This document shows positions 1 through 9,678 of a stretch of DNA of 64,000 nucleotides, in pieces; positions within the stretch are counted from its first letter, which is position 1, and the number at the start of each line of letters is the position of its first letter. The translations under genes were made by a program, and so were the position numbers. Where the stretch lies: positions 1,488,001 to 1,552,000 of the forward strand of contig VRMN01000003.1 of the NCBI GenBank assembly GCA_008690995.1, in the 5' to 3' direction. Origin of the DNA: Porphyridium purpureum. Taxonomy: Eukaryota > Rhodophyta > Bangiophyceae > Porphyridiales > Porphyridiaceae. The notes beneath the pieces were generated by a model. It searched no databases. It was not told where the DNA came from and saw only the letters and a program-made list of their open reading frames with translations.

Positions 1-538
1 GCGAAGGCGAAGGCGTGGGAGAGGGCGTGGTCGTCGATGATTCTATCGGCGTTGGCGTCGGCGTCGGCGATGGAGATGGTGCTGCCGTCGGCGATGGCGA
101 CGGCGTCGGAGACGAAATCGGGGCTGGAGTTGGATCCCCATCACACACGTAGCTAGCGACCTTGATGACCGGCAGCCCGCTTCCCGTCGCGACTTCCGAG
201 CACTCTGAGGGTTGAATGGTCCCGCCAAAGATTGTTCGCGAGAAGAAGAGAGTATTTTCATCCGTGCATCCCGCTCCGGCGTATCCCCGCACGCTCACGA
301 CGCTAAGCGTATCTCCACACATCAACTGAGTGAGCTGCAGCGAATTGATTTCCGCGTCCGGATCTGTCCACGCGAACTCTGTGCACCCGTCCAACGTGAG
401 GTCGACCACTTCTGGAGTGCCCGAACACCCATTCGATGGAAACACCTCCAGTCTCGCAAATCCCTGCGCGAGCACCGACCCAGCCACAAGAGCAAGCACG
501 CCCACGACGGCCACCACGCCCCTAGGACCGCACTTCAT
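1..538 (-). CDS. Secreted protein with Pro/Ser/Thr-rich stalk (5' part only; runs off left edge)
   Basis: The reading frame opens at the ATG at 538 and stays open to the window edge, so the C-terminus is missing. The first ~24 residues (MKCGPRGVVAVVGVLALVAG and on to SVLA) are a classic signal peptide with a probable cut before Gln-Gly. A ~125-residue cysteine-containing domain follows. From about residue 150 the protein becomes a PSPTPSP-type repeat that continues off the edge. Such stalks are typically O-glycosylated in algal cell-wall or extracellular-matrix proteins. I do not recognise the N-terminal domain. A GTACAGTG motif lies about 110 bp upstream. Role in the wall or mucilage is inference; secretion is well supported by the leader. 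Confidence 0.72.
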   Translation of the reverse strand, partial: MKCGPRGVVAVVGVLALVAGSVLAQGFARLEVFPSNGCSGTPEVVDLTLDGCTEFAWTDPDAEINSLQLTQLMCGDTLSVVSVRGYAGAGCTDENTLFFSRTIFGGTIQPSECSEVATGSGLPVIKVASYVCDGDPTPAPISSPTPSPSPTAAPSPSPTPTPTPIESSTTTPSPTPSPS

Positions 539-647
539 GATTTCGCGCACAAACCTTTGCACGATCGCCCTCCTTCCTTCCTGCGTTGCATGCTTCCCGC
601 ATCATCACCTCCGCGCGACAAAGCTTGACTCCGCTCAATCACGCGCG

Positions 648-655
648 GTACAGTG
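648..655 (+). promoter_or_regulatory. GTACAGTG motif upstream of the secreted-protein gene
   Basis: Single copy in the form CGGTACAGTG, about 110 bp upstream of the ATG at 538 and in inverted orientation relative to that gene. A near-variant, GTACACTG, occurs around 907. The rest of 539-1129 shows no supported gene. Confidence 0.4.
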
Positions 656-1129
656 TCAGTGAACACAGCTTCGTAGAGTTTGCGCCGTTTTGAAAGATTT
701 GCGCTGCTGGGAATCGACCGTTTAACCGCTAAACCACTCGCCGATCATTTTGAATTCCAAACACGACAAAACGCAGGGTTTCGTTCCCTTCTGACAATCA
801 CGCGCGTTTTCTGATCTTGCTGCCGGCTCCCCACGCACTAGCTTGCTCCGAACCGAATTCCTTATCGGTTCGGTTCGTCCGGCGGAATTCGCAACATCCT
901 TGTCGAGGTACACTGGAAGCACGTGCTTTGTACTAAAGTATGCTAGTGGGAGTAAAATTCACGCGTGTCAACTTGGTGATGCGTCGTGTTACTGACAACC
1001 CGGCGCCTTTAACATGCGAAACGCTGCATTTTGGCGTTTGGGTCGGGGATTACAAGAGAATGCGTTCAAGTTGGATACAGCGCGGAAGAGGGACGGGCGG
1101 TGGGCGAGAGAGGGACAGGAGGGTGATGC

Positions 1130-3778
1130 ATGGGGGGTGTAGGAGTTGTGCATGACGATGTGGTGATGGGAGTACTGGAGGTGCAGACGGGGTTTGCGTT
1201 GGACTGGTCGGGCACGCGCCGTCCGTGGGGCGGGGAGGAGTTCATGCGGTGGAGGGGTATGGACGTGAAGGATGCGGGTGGAGGCGTGCGTGCGGCGCGC
1301 GAGAATGATAGCGTCGTGACGACGTTTTTCGACGACGACGGCGCGCATGTGGACGCGGCTGGCAGCAGCGGTCGGGATGGGAGTCGCGCTGATAGAAGCG
1401 CGGGCAAGGGCAGCTCCGCGTACTCGCACGGTGGCGCTAGGCACACAGCCGCATCGTCAAAGGCAGAGTCCAGCCGGAAGGAAACGGAACAGGACGAACA
1501 GGAAACAAGCGTTGTGCTGGCTCGTTTTGATCGCAACGTGAATGGTCTCGACATGATTTCAGAAGCGCTGCTGGACCCAGACGTGTTCGAGTGGCTCATG
1601 TCCTCGCGGAAGACCCCCACGCCCACGAAGCAGAATCTCGCAGACTCGGTGAGCTTTGTGTTTGCGCAAGACCGGGCCTTCTCGCACATGAAGACAGAGG
1701 GCATTATTGTGCCACACCAGAAGAGGGGTAATTGGTTTCAGGTTTCGTCGTACTGCACAGGGTGGCCGCACGGCGTATTTTGGCCCGCGCTGACGCGACT
1801 TCGCTCGGTATCGGACCAGAAACCTCTCACAGTCCGTGGCGTGATTTCTGCAAATTTATATCCCATGCGCTTCATTGAGTTTGCGTGGTTGTCACCCAAG
1901 AGCCTGGTGGCGTCAATCGGGCTCGTCTTTGAGCCGGTCCGCTTCGACATGCACTGTTACGTGCTCGAAGGAGAAGACGACGGCTACGACCAGGATGGGC
2001 CAGTGCGCGACGATAGTGATGGTGGGTGCGGTCTGGCGCGTGAACTTCCTTCCATGGTAATTGAATATCAAAAGGGATCGCAATTTATTCCTTGCGATGC
2101 ATGCCATCGCTCTGGTTTCAAGGTTTGCATGTGCCCCGGAACAAGCGACGGTGGGTTGAGGGCTGCTACCCGTATCTTTGACACTTGGTCTGATTGGGTC
2201 TCCTTCTTTCTGTCGTCGCAAGGCCGGACGAGCAAGTTCCGCGCACGCGTCTTTGATCTGCTTGATTCCAGGCAGGCGCCTGTGGATATATTCGATTGGA
2301 AGCACCAATGCATGAGCAATGCAAGTCCAGATCGGCAAAAAATGCAGTACCTTCATTTTCTACTGGGTGACGCGTCTCGAGTGCGGGACTTTTTTACCAG
2401 TGCAGCAGATTTGATGTCCGATTTTTCAAAACTGGCCCAGGCCCGCACAGATGGCAATCGAGACAAGCGGCTGTTTCTAACCGCGAACGATAATGAAGTC
2501 CGCTCATATTCGACGGAAGGTACAACCTCATCATGTAAGCGTCGAAGGACTGAAGCTCTGCTGCAGCCGAATCAAAAAGACTCGGCGCTGAATGCGTGCG
2601 GAAACAACCAGCTTGCGGGTGAAATGTCAGGCGATCTTCGTATTGCAGCGATCGAAGAAATAGATGATACTGCAGAAGATGCACCCCAGGGCACGTACCC
2701 AGCTGGAATATCAGATGTGGCTGTCAGCATAGAAGAGACGAGGAACTGTGGCGCCACCTCGAATGCCGAGCGTGCTCCCCGAGCTGACACATTGATGTCT
2801 TTCCAAGCATTCTGTGAGAGTTTGCAGGATAAGGACAGTTTCGCGCTTCGTGCAATCGCTTCACAGTTTAGTATCCACCGAGCCAAATTGGAGATGGAGA
2901 GTCGAATGCGTGGATTTGTTGTATCGCCATCTGCATCTTCCTCAGGGTCAGCGCCACTTCCTGTGCTTGGTTCTGAGGCGACGTGGCAAGGTATTGGTTC
3001 TGCTACTATCCCCAGGAGTAGAACACCGGAGATGGCGAGAAGAATTCAGACTCCGAATGGGCAGTATCCATCATCTCATGCGATCGGGGGCTCACCCGGT
3101 ATAATGACTGGGCCTCAAGTGCCATCAGCACATCGATTCCAGCCTCAGTCGTTGCATGGCAAACGCCAACTGTACCAATCATCACACGCACAAGATACGC
3201 CGCGGTACATTGAAAGCCGCCACGGGAACCAGTACCCGTACCCTGACGAGGAACAAAGGATGCTCCCTGTGATGCAGCAGGGCTCTTGCGTCTACGAGCA
3301 GCAAACGGAAAAGCCGCACGTGCAAGGGCAGCAGCGGCTACAGCCGCAGCAACAACAGCAACAGCAGCCTTTAGAGCAAAGCGCGCACTCGAAAGCGAGG
3401 TGGGATGCGAATTTTCAACCGCTTGGAGGAGTGGCGCTCACGCCACCCGGTGGAAACCAAAATGGTGATTCTGCTCGTAAAGCCAGTCCATGCGAAGACA
3501 AGCCCGATGAGTATAGATGTCGAACATGCGGTAAGAGTTTTGCTACGAGCTCGAACCGCACACGGCACGAGCGAAGTACGCACGAAAGAAAGGTTATATT
3601 CGAGTGCGATAAGTGTCCCAGGACATTTACGAGCAAGTTCAATTTGGACAGGCATGTGAGCGATATTCATTTGGGTGTGAGGAAGTTTACGTGTCCTGTA
3701 TGTGCTGAAGAATTCACGCGCAAGAGCGATTGGACGAAGCACGAACAGGTTTGTCGTGATGTGAATCCTCGCGTCTGA
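1130..3778 (+). CDS. C2H2 zinc-finger protein with a lineage-specific N-terminal domain
   Basis: An 882-residue protein whose last ~85 residues hold three fingers. Two are classical C2H2: CRTCGKSF...RTRHERSTH and CDKCPRTF...LDRHVSDIH. The third is CPVCAEEF...WTKHEQVC, with Cys as final ligand. Residues ~140-430 form a domain shared with the 444-residue protein at 21489-22823 and with the relics on the minus strand. Shared points are a short LDPDVFEWLM-like helix, a GV..P...R segment before an aromatic block (FIEFAWLSPKSLVAS), a Cys motif (CDACHRSGFKVCMCPG) and a late QKMQYLHFLLGD segment. Between domain and fingers lies a ~350-residue Ser/Gln-rich linker with a short polyQ. DNA binding as a transcription factor is inferred from the fingers; targets are unknown. 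Confidence 0.8.
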   Translation: MGGVGVVHDDVVMGVLEVQTGFALDWSGTRRPWGGEEFMRWRGMDVKDAGGGVRAARENDSVVTTFFDDDGAHVDAAGSSGRDGSRADRSAGKGSSAYSHGGARHTAASSKAESSRKETEQDEQETSVVLARFDRNVNGLDMISEALLDPDVFEWLMSSRKTPTPTKQNLADSVSFVFAQDRAFSHMKTEGIIVPHQKRGNWFQVSSYCTGWPHGVFWPALTRLRSVSDQKPLTVRGVISANLYPMRFIEFAWLSPKSLVASIGLVFEPVRFDMHCYVLEGEDDGYDQDGPVRDDSDGGCGLARELPSMVIEYQKGSQFIPCDACHRSGFKVCMCPGTSDGGLRAATRIFDTWSDWVSFFLSSQGRTSKFRARVFDLLDSRQAPVDIFDWKHQCMSNASPDRQKMQYLHFLLGDASRVRDFFTSAADLMSDFSKLAQARTDGNRDKRLFLTANDNEVRSYSTEGTTSSCKRRRTEALLQPNQKDSALNACGNNQLAGEMSGDLRIAAIEEIDDTAEDAPQGTYPAGISDVAVSIEETRNCGATSNAERAPRADTLMSFQAFCESLQDKDSFALRAIASQFSIHRAKLEMESRMRGFVVSPSASSSGSAPLPVLGSEATWQGIGSATIPRSRTPEMARRIQTPNGQYPSSHAIGGSPGIMTGPQVPSAHRFQPQSLHGKRQLYQSSHAQDTPRYIESRHGNQYPYPDEEQRMLPVMQQGSCVYEQQTEKPHVQGQQRLQPQQQQQQQPLEQSAHSKARWDANFQPLGGVALTPPGGNQNGDSARKASPCEDKPDEYRCRTCGKSFATSSNRTRHERSTHERKVIFECDKCPRTFTSKFNLDRHVSDIHLGVRKFTCPVCAEEFTRKSDWTKHEQVCRDVNPRV

Positions 3779-3898
3779 AACGCAGTAAAACACGTAGCTC
3801 GCGTGCTTGGATGTGTTGATTCACTCGTTCCTCTCTGGTTTTTGCTGTTCGTATGTCATGTTTGCTAATATCTGTTGTACGCGCTCGCGCAATATCCA

Positions 3899-4555
3899 TT
3901 ACGGGGGTAGCTTGAGCTTCTGGCCCTTCGTCTTATTCAAAAAGTAGTAGTAGAAAAAATCTGCGTAGAGGGCTGTTTGGATCGTGCCGGCGATCCACTC
4001 AATCCAGTGCCTGTATCGCGGCTCTGTGAAAAACCTCCACACCCAATTGAGAAGGTAGAGCGCTCTGTAGCCGCCAAGACACGCAATGTAGTGCGACGTA
4101 AGATTCTCTACCTCGCCCGTCTTTTGCAAAAGATAGAGCTGCGGAATGATAGCGACCGATTCCATGTAAATGGAGAAAGCCCACACAATTTCAAAGAAGG
4201 TGTTTCGATAGTGAAACAAAGTGCCTGCCAGGCACGCGGGCACGATGAGGAACTCGACTCGGAACGTATCGTCCTTGACACTGTACGTTTGCTTGTACTT
4301 CTTCCTCATCAGGTACACGATATATGCGCTGGACGCGATGAACAGAATCTTGAACACTGTGTTGTACATGGTGAGGCCGCTGCGGAACGGGTTTGTGAAG
4401 AGCAGGTCCAAGTATCGCGTGCAGAACACCAGCAAGTACAACTGCTGCGTGCGCAGCGAAATCCCCGCCACATTCTTCGACGTCTTGATCTTCAGGGTCA
4501 GCACAAAAATGCTGAACACGTGCAGCAGATCACCCCCGAGCCGAAACAAGTTCAT
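3899..4555 (-). CDS. ERD2: ER lumen protein-retaining (KDEL) receptor
   Basis: The 218-residue product begins MNLFRLGGDLLHVFSI and carries ERD2 hallmarks: seven hydrophobic segments, the ..KNVAGISLRTQQLYLLV block, the RYLDL motif and the YFYYY-like end before a Lys-rich tail. It binds KDEL-type C-termini in the Golgi and returns the cargo to the ER in COPI vesicles. The frame extends 20 codons upstream, but the ATG at 4555 matches the universally conserved N-terminus. The tail lacks an obvious KKxx ending (KLKLPP). The Sec20-like protein in this window ends in KDEL and is a plausible ligand. Very secure. Confidence 0.96.
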   Translation of the reverse strand: MNLFRLGGDLLHVFSIFVLTLKIKTSKNVAGISLRTQQLYLLVFCTRYLDLLFTNPFRSGLTMYNTVFKILFIASSAYIVYLMRKKYKQTYSVKDDTFRVEFLIVPACLAGTLFHYRNTFFEIVWAFSIYMESVAIIPQLYLLQKTGEVENLTSHYIACLGGYRALYLLNWVWRFFTEPRYRHWIEWIAGTIQTALYADFFYYYFLNKTKGQKLKLPP

Positions 4556-4789
4556 CCTCTCGACGCCTCTCCTCCCCGCACGCTTTCTCTCTCCTTCCCC
4601 CCCGTCTTCCCTCAACGCTCTCTTGTCTCATCCACATCCGCCCCCTCTTACCCTCCTTCTCTCTATCCACGACTTTTTTCCTTAGCCCTTTTGGCTCGGT
4701 AGTAGAACAAGCGCCATGACCATAACATCCTTCACGCCTAACCCTATATCATTCACATATCAAAACAGGTACGTTTTAGTAAATTAAAG

Positions 4790-4880
4790 TACAGCTCTCG
4801 CTGTCCCCTGCTTATTTGTTCTCAGACGCTCCGATTTGTCACGAAAGGTGGAGGTACAGTAGTTGTGTGGCGGTACAGTG
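4790..4880 (+). promoter_or_regulatory. GTACAGT motif cluster before the OPR-like gene
   Basis: GTACAGC at 4790, GTACAGT at 4854 (inside GGAGGTACAGT) and GTACAGTG at 4873 (inside CGGTACAGTG). The last two are 19 bp apart and lie 75 and 56 bp before the ATG at 4929. The KDEL receptor is divergent at 4555, so the element could serve both genes. Confidence 0.45.
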
Positions 4881-4928
4881 AGCTGAACACTCTCGAGGCA
4901 GCTGGAGATTAAGAGCAGTAGGTCCAGG

Positions 4929-7298
4929 ATGCTGGCACACGAGACTGAGGCACCAAGGCGTTGCGCTGAGAAGCAGACATCATCGCGCGCGCTCAGCATG
5001 TTTGCCGCGCACCATGGCGCAGGCGCGGTCCGAACCCAAGAACGCGAAGCGTGGGGTGCGTCTGAGTGGGTGTGCGCTGCGCTGGACGGGACGCATGGAC
5101 GCAGTTCGCGGTGGCGTCGATGCAAGTGCGTCGCGCAAATGACTGCGCATCGCACGCGCCGCCAAGACAGCGGGCACGCCCGAGAGGACACGCTTCCAGA
5201 CGAGTCTGCGTCAAACGCACAAGTGCGCGAGGCTGAGAGGTATGCTGCTCGTTTACAGCATAGGAAAACTGTGCCCAGCAGAGCTTCGGCACAGCCAGAT
5301 GGAGGGCCAAAGACTCCGACAAGCGTGCCGTCGAGCGCGCCGTTGGCCGAGCGACCGAAGCCAGGGCCTGGTAAACCGCTTCCAGTACAGGCAAGGCTCC
5401 GTCGCCTTGAGCTCAGCCTGGCCAAATTGGCGCGCGCTTCCCCGCAGACACGCCAGCGCTTTCTAGACGCAGTGATGGAAATGGTGCACGACCCGAAAAT
5501 CAATATCGTGGGGCTCGCATGGCTTTTGCGACTCGTGGCAAAGTACGCCCAGGACGTGCCATCTGGTGGTCGAGATCGTACGCGGATCGGCAGAGCATCT
5601 ACCCACAAAGGCTCGTCCTCTGGAAGCTTGGATTGCTTTATGAATCAGGACCAATTCTTCGCAGCTTGGAAACTGAAGGCCATGGACCAAATGCGCAGCG
5701 ACGCTCCCATGGATGGAAAAACTATATCAAGCTTGCTCCACTCAATCAGTATTCTACGCATTGGGGCACATGATGAATTCGCGACCCTAGCATTGAACTT
5801 GGCCGTCAAAATGCAGCATGACGTATCCTTGCAGTCTCTTGGAGCCATATATGCTTCACTGGCAAAGATGAACATCAAGCCATCTCGACAGCAGCTGAAG
5901 GCTTTGACCCATCGCTTGGTAAAAGACAGCGCCGATGCTGGAAACGCGCGCCCAGACTCACAAGCTCTGACGAATATAGCCTGGGCGCTCGCGAAGTTTG
6001 AATGCAAACTGTCTCCTGATACTTGTCACGCATTGCTCGCGCACTTTGAGAGAGCCTTGCCAGAGGCCAGACCAGAGAATTTATCCATTTTTATGTGGTC
6101 CCTGGCGAAGCTGTCCGTGCAGCCGGCAGAACCGTTTCTGGCAGCGTGGGAAACTCGTTTTATACAAGTGGCCGGCCAAGTTCTTCCTCAAAACTTGGCA
6201 AATTGTGTCTGGGCCTTAGGCTCTCTGAGGCTGCAACCGAGCCGGAAATTCATGGACGCTTGGTTTTCCTCATTTGAAGCGCGCTATGCCAAGTTCAGTG
6301 AGCAGCACCTCGCCAATATTGTGTGGGGACTCGCGCGCTTGGACATGAAGCCCGGCAAAGACTTTTGGCTCCTTTGGTTCAGTCGCGCTTCTCTTTGTAT
6401 GGGTGTGGAGCCACACAAGCCCCAGCATTTGTCCATGAGTCTGTGGGGCATGGCAAAACTGGATGTAAAACCGGGCCTTCGGTACCAGAAAATCATGTCG
6501 CAGTATTTGAATGATATCATCTCCAGTCCAGCTTTGCAGCCACAGCACGCAACAAATATACTTTGGGCATTGGCGCGCCTCGACCTGCCAGTGTCCGATG
6601 AATTTGCGCGGCGATGGATGCAGAGATTTTGCGAGCTCACCCGTGGCTTTTCGTTACAGAACCTTGCAAACACTCTGTGGGCGCTTGGCCGGTTGAAGAT
6701 AGAACCGAGCGGGGAACTGATGAATGCCTGGTATATTGCATTTGAAAAGCAGGTCGCGGATCAGCGGCAGGTTAGTCCGCTCGCGCTATCGTCAATCATT
6801 TACGGCTTTTCGCGCCTTGGGGTTAGTCCTTGTGAGCGCTTTCTAGACAGTTGGTTTGGAGTGGGAGAGGCGACTCTCAGCGAGTGGAACCCGCGCATGC
6901 TTGCGAATTCGCTGTGGGCGTTAGCAAAGCTGGGCGTGTTTCCGCACGATGAATTCCTGGAAAAGTGGCTCGGAACGTTCGAAGGTCACTTATCGGAGTG
7001 CTCTGCCCAGCACATTGCCAATGTACTCTGGAGCTATGGCACTTTGGGAGTCATTTGTCCAGGAGAGCACTTGCACAAGTGCTTGGACTCGCTTATTCCT
7101 CGGCTGTCGATTGCAACACACGAGGAGGCTTCCGGTGCGCTTTGGGCGTTTGGTGAGCTCAAGACAAAAGGTGCCGTATTTGATACCGCCAGGCTCAAGC
7201 CCGTTGTGGCTGCATACCTTCAGCAGGTTCCATACACCAGCGGCGCGAATCCGAAAGTCGAACGAGCCTTGGCACTTTTGGGCTTCAACCCAAATTAG
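4929..7298 (+). CDS. OPR/Tbc2-like helical-repeat organellar RNA-binding protein
   Basis: A 789-residue protein. From about residue 330 onward it consists of ~35-38-residue units with the core LANxxWALAxLxxxPxxxFL, for example LTNIAWALAKFECKLS, LANCVWALGSLRLQPS, LANIVWGLARLDMKP and LANTLWALGRLKIEPS. About eleven units are visible. The pattern is that of octotricopeptide-type and Tbc2-like proteins of algae, which bind organellar transcripts and control their translation or stability. No RAP domain is obvious at the C-terminus. The first ~80 residues are Arg/Ala-rich and could be a plastid or mitochondrial leader; the compartment is not settled. It starts at the first in-frame ATG. Confidence 0.8.
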   Translation: MLAHETEAPRRCAEKQTSSRALSMFAAHHGAGAVRTQEREAWGASEWVCAALDGTHGRSSRWRRCKCVAQMTAHRTRRQDSGHAREDTLPDESASNAQVREAERYAARLQHRKTVPSRASAQPDGGPKTPTSVPSSAPLAERPKPGPGKPLPVQARLRRLELSLAKLARASPQTRQRFLDAVMEMVHDPKINIVGLAWLLRLVAKYAQDVPSGGRDRTRIGRASTHKGSSSGSLDCFMNQDQFFAAWKLKAMDQMRSDAPMDGKTISSLLHSISILRIGAHDEFATLALNLAVKMQHDVSLQSLGAIYASLAKMNIKPSRQQLKALTHRLVKDSADAGNARPDSQALTNIAWALAKFECKLSPDTCHALLAHFERALPEARPENLSIFMWSLAKLSVQPAEPFLAAWETRFIQVAGQVLPQNLANCVWALGSLRLQPSRKFMDAWFSSFEARYAKFSEQHLANIVWGLARLDMKPGKDFWLLWFSRASLCMGVEPHKPQHLSMSLWGMAKLDVKPGLRYQKIMSQYLNDIISSPALQPQHATNILWALARLDLPVSDEFARRWMQRFCELTRGFSLQNLANTLWALGRLKIEPSGELMNAWYIAFEKQVADQRQVSPLALSSIIYGFSRLGVSPCERFLDSWFGVGEATLSEWNPRMLANSLWALAKLGVFPHDEFLEKWLGTFEGHLSECSAQHIANVLWSYGTLGVICPGEHLHKCLDSLIPRLSIATHEEASGALWAFGELKTKGAVFDTARLKPVVAAYLQQVPYTSGANPKVERALALLGFNPN

Positions 7299-7543
7299 TG
7301 AGTCCCTTTTAGAATACGAACAGCTGCGTTGCGACACTTGAGGAGTTGAAGCCGGACGTAAGGCTCCCTCCCCTTGCCTGTTCAGTCTTCGTCAGATGTT
7401 GATTCGAGGCACTTGATGGGTAAAAAATATCTGTGCACTTCGTCAGTCACTCCGCGTTTCAGAGTGGAAGGAAAAATTACGTTTTGGATAACACATGCGT
7501 GCGTGCAGTACGGAAGGATACTCAGGCATTGCGCTTCCTGGGC

Positions 7544-9001
7544 ATGGAGCGGCGCAGCTTGCCGATAAAGCCGAACTTCCGCACGCCATTGCGGAGTCTG
7601 GGAAACCTGCCTAGCATTCCCGAGTGTGAGAACGAGATGGACGAGAGTGAGGACGGGATGGACATGCTGCCGCGTGCGCGTTTCGGCGACCGCGAAGCAA
7701 TATCGGATTCACCTATCGCGGAACAGAACCAGAGGCAGACGCAAGACCGGCGTCGACCTGGCGCGGGCGCCGGCGATATGCCAAGTGGTGTACTCGGGGG
7801 AGGTGCTCGGCCGCCTGCCCGGCCTCCAGTGATGATGGGTCGCTCCACCCACGCAGAGAAGGCGAGTGCTGGGCTCGGGATTCCTGGACATTCTATCGCT
7901 ACCACAGCGGTCCGGTGGGATCTGGACCCTGCGGTGGAGCAGCCACTAGGCGTTACGGACGACGTCGCCATGGCGTGGAATGGAGACGAGGGCGAAACTG
8001 ACTGGAGCCCGCTCGGTTGGGAAACCTGTTTTGACCGACGCAGTATGATACAAACAGAATGTGAGACGGCTTCTGTCAGTAGCTCGAGCAATGCGCCAGC
8101 CGGAGGCCAGGATATGTTTGCCGTATATTCCGCAGGCAACCTGGAAGCTGAGTGCTTGGTTTTACTGTTGCACGGCGGGGGGCATTGCGCCCTCACTTGG
8201 GGGCCTGTGGCTCGACTAGTGGCGGACACAAATCAGATTCTGGCCGTAGCGTACGATGCTCGAGCACACGGAGATTCACATTGTCATGATGAGACAGACC
8301 TTAGCGCTGCACGTCAGGTGCGGGACGCCGTGAAGGTCCTTGCGGCGCTCCGAGAATCTATGAACTTGCGGGCCTTTGAAAAGATCTGTGTGGTGGGACA
8401 CAGCATGGGTGGCGCCATTGCAATTAAGCTGGCTGCGTCCGGTGAGCTCGGTAAGGCTCTTTTTGGCGTGGCGGTGATTGACGTCGTAGAAGGCAGCGCA
8501 CTCGCGTCCCTGCCTTACATGCAAACGTTCCTCCGTTCCCGTCCACAGCATTTTAGCTCTATCGAAGACTGCATTAAGTATCATGTGCAGTCGAACCAGA
8601 TCAGGCGCCTGGACTCGGCGCGTGTAAGTACGAGCCCAGAGCTAAGCCGCTTGTCTTCTGCAAGCGCAGAGAAACAGTATGTGTGGCGGACCAATCTGGA
8701 GCAGAGCGAACCCTTTTGGCGAGGCTGGTTTGAAAACCTGTCAAAGGAGTTCTTAGCCTCAGACGCGCAAAAGCTCCTCATCCTCGCGGCTCTAGATCGC
8801 TTTGACAAGGAGCTTACGATTGCGCAGATGCAGGGGAAGTTTCAGACAGCCATGATGCGTGGAGCCGGACATTCAGTCCACATGGACAAACCAGAGGAGA
8901 CTGCGCGCACGCTCGTTGATTTTATCAAGCGGTCGACGCGCTCCGTGATGACTTTGCCTTCAAAGTTGGCGAACACCAAGGCTGTGCCTCCGTGCTGCTA
9001 G
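7544..9001 (+). CDS. PPME1: Protein phosphatase methylesterase 1-like alpha/beta hydrolase
   Basis: The 485-residue product has a ~190-residue low-complexity N-terminal extension followed by an alpha/beta hydrolase of the PP2A methylesterase family. The oxyanion region LLLHGGGHCALTWG, the YDARAHGDS strand, the nucleophile elbow VVGHSMGG (Ser near residue 287), the family block VIDVVEGSALASLP and the terminal GAGHSVHMDKPEE with the catalytic His are all present. The enzyme removes the methyl ester from the C-terminal Leu of PP2A catalytic subunits. The open frame continues upstream without an ATG, so MERRSLPIKPNF at 7544 is the likely start. The protein ends with two Cys, whose meaning is unknown. 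Confidence 0.88.
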   Translation: MERRSLPIKPNFRTPLRSLGNLPSIPECENEMDESEDGMDMLPRARFGDREAISDSPIAEQNQRQTQDRRRPGAGAGDMPSGVLGGGARPPARPPVMMGRSTHAEKASAGLGIPGHSIATTAVRWDLDPAVEQPLGVTDDVAMAWNGDEGETDWSPLGWETCFDRRSMIQTECETASVSSSSNAPAGGQDMFAVYSAGNLEAECLVLLLHGGGHCALTWGPVARLVADTNQILAVAYDARAHGDSHCHDETDLSAARQVRDAVKVLAALRESMNLRAFEKICVVGHSMGGAIAIKLAASGELGKALFGVAVIDVVEGSALASLPYMQTFLRSRPQHFSSIEDCIKYHVQSNQIRRLDSARVSTSPELSRLSSASAEKQYVWRTNLEQSEPFWRGWFENLSKEFLASDAQKLLILAALDRFDKELTIAQMQGKFQTAMMRGAGHSVHMDKPEETARTLVDFIKRSTRSVMTLPSKLANTKAVPPCC

Positions 9002-9678
9002 ATGCCGGGTGCATATTTGTCACTATGTCTATCTCATGAAGCAGATCGACACGTCTTTGCGTCAGAAGGGTCCCTTCTTCCGTGATTGAAGAAACGAATT
9101 TTCCCAGACGTGAAGCGCAGCCTGAAGAACCGACTCCTAATCTTGCGCTTCGGGTCGCGAAGGTCGAGCCCCAGACCCGACTTGTACGGGAGCGTTGCGG
9201 AATGTACTCACCTCAGCACTTGCAGACCTGTCGGGCCGAGCTCATAACGCTTGTCTCATTCCTTCTGCGGGAACCTCTCTCACCCAACGTCGAGAATTCT
9301 TCGGTTTAGGACATGAACATCTGGCCTCCAGTCTGAGCTCTAACTCTCGAGGAGGCTCCTTTTCAGAGGGGCAAGATGCACAGCACCGGTAGTGATCATC
9401 GTGCCGTCTCGCGGATCTACTGCGGGCGCGCTGGTGAGGTGAAAACGCGACCACCAGGATTAGCATGGCGAGCGAACGGTGGAAGCGCATCCTGGCCAGT
9501 ACGCGCACATGCTCGAATGTCAACATGTGGTTTGTGACTTCCGCGGATCGTCGCTCATGTCCCTCGGAGGCAGATTTGCATTGAATATCTGCATTTTGAA
9601 ACCCTGATGCGGCGGACGACTTTCTGGTACCAAGCTTGTCCTTACTCGCCGGTTGACATTTATTTCACTGGCGAATAA
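9002..9678. other. Convergent intergenic region, no gene supported
   Basis: The PPME1-like and RFC1 genes converge on this 677-bp stretch, so it should hold both 3' ends. Short open frames on both strands show no recognisable domain, and no GTACAGT motif was seen. It is unusually long for a convergent gap here; most others are below 170 bp. Confidence 0.5.

Noticed and set aside
700-750. tRNA-like elements on the minus strand: an A-box-like GTGGTTTAGCGG followed closely by a B-box-like GGTCGATTCC
   Set aside because: The two boxes are only a few bases apart, with no room for an anticodon arm, and no acceptor pairing is visible. A permuted tRNA was considered, since red algae are known for them, but the order does not fit.
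3977-4702. Long plus-strand open frame over the KDEL receptor
   Set aside because: It is antisense to a highly conserved gene and has no domain of its own.
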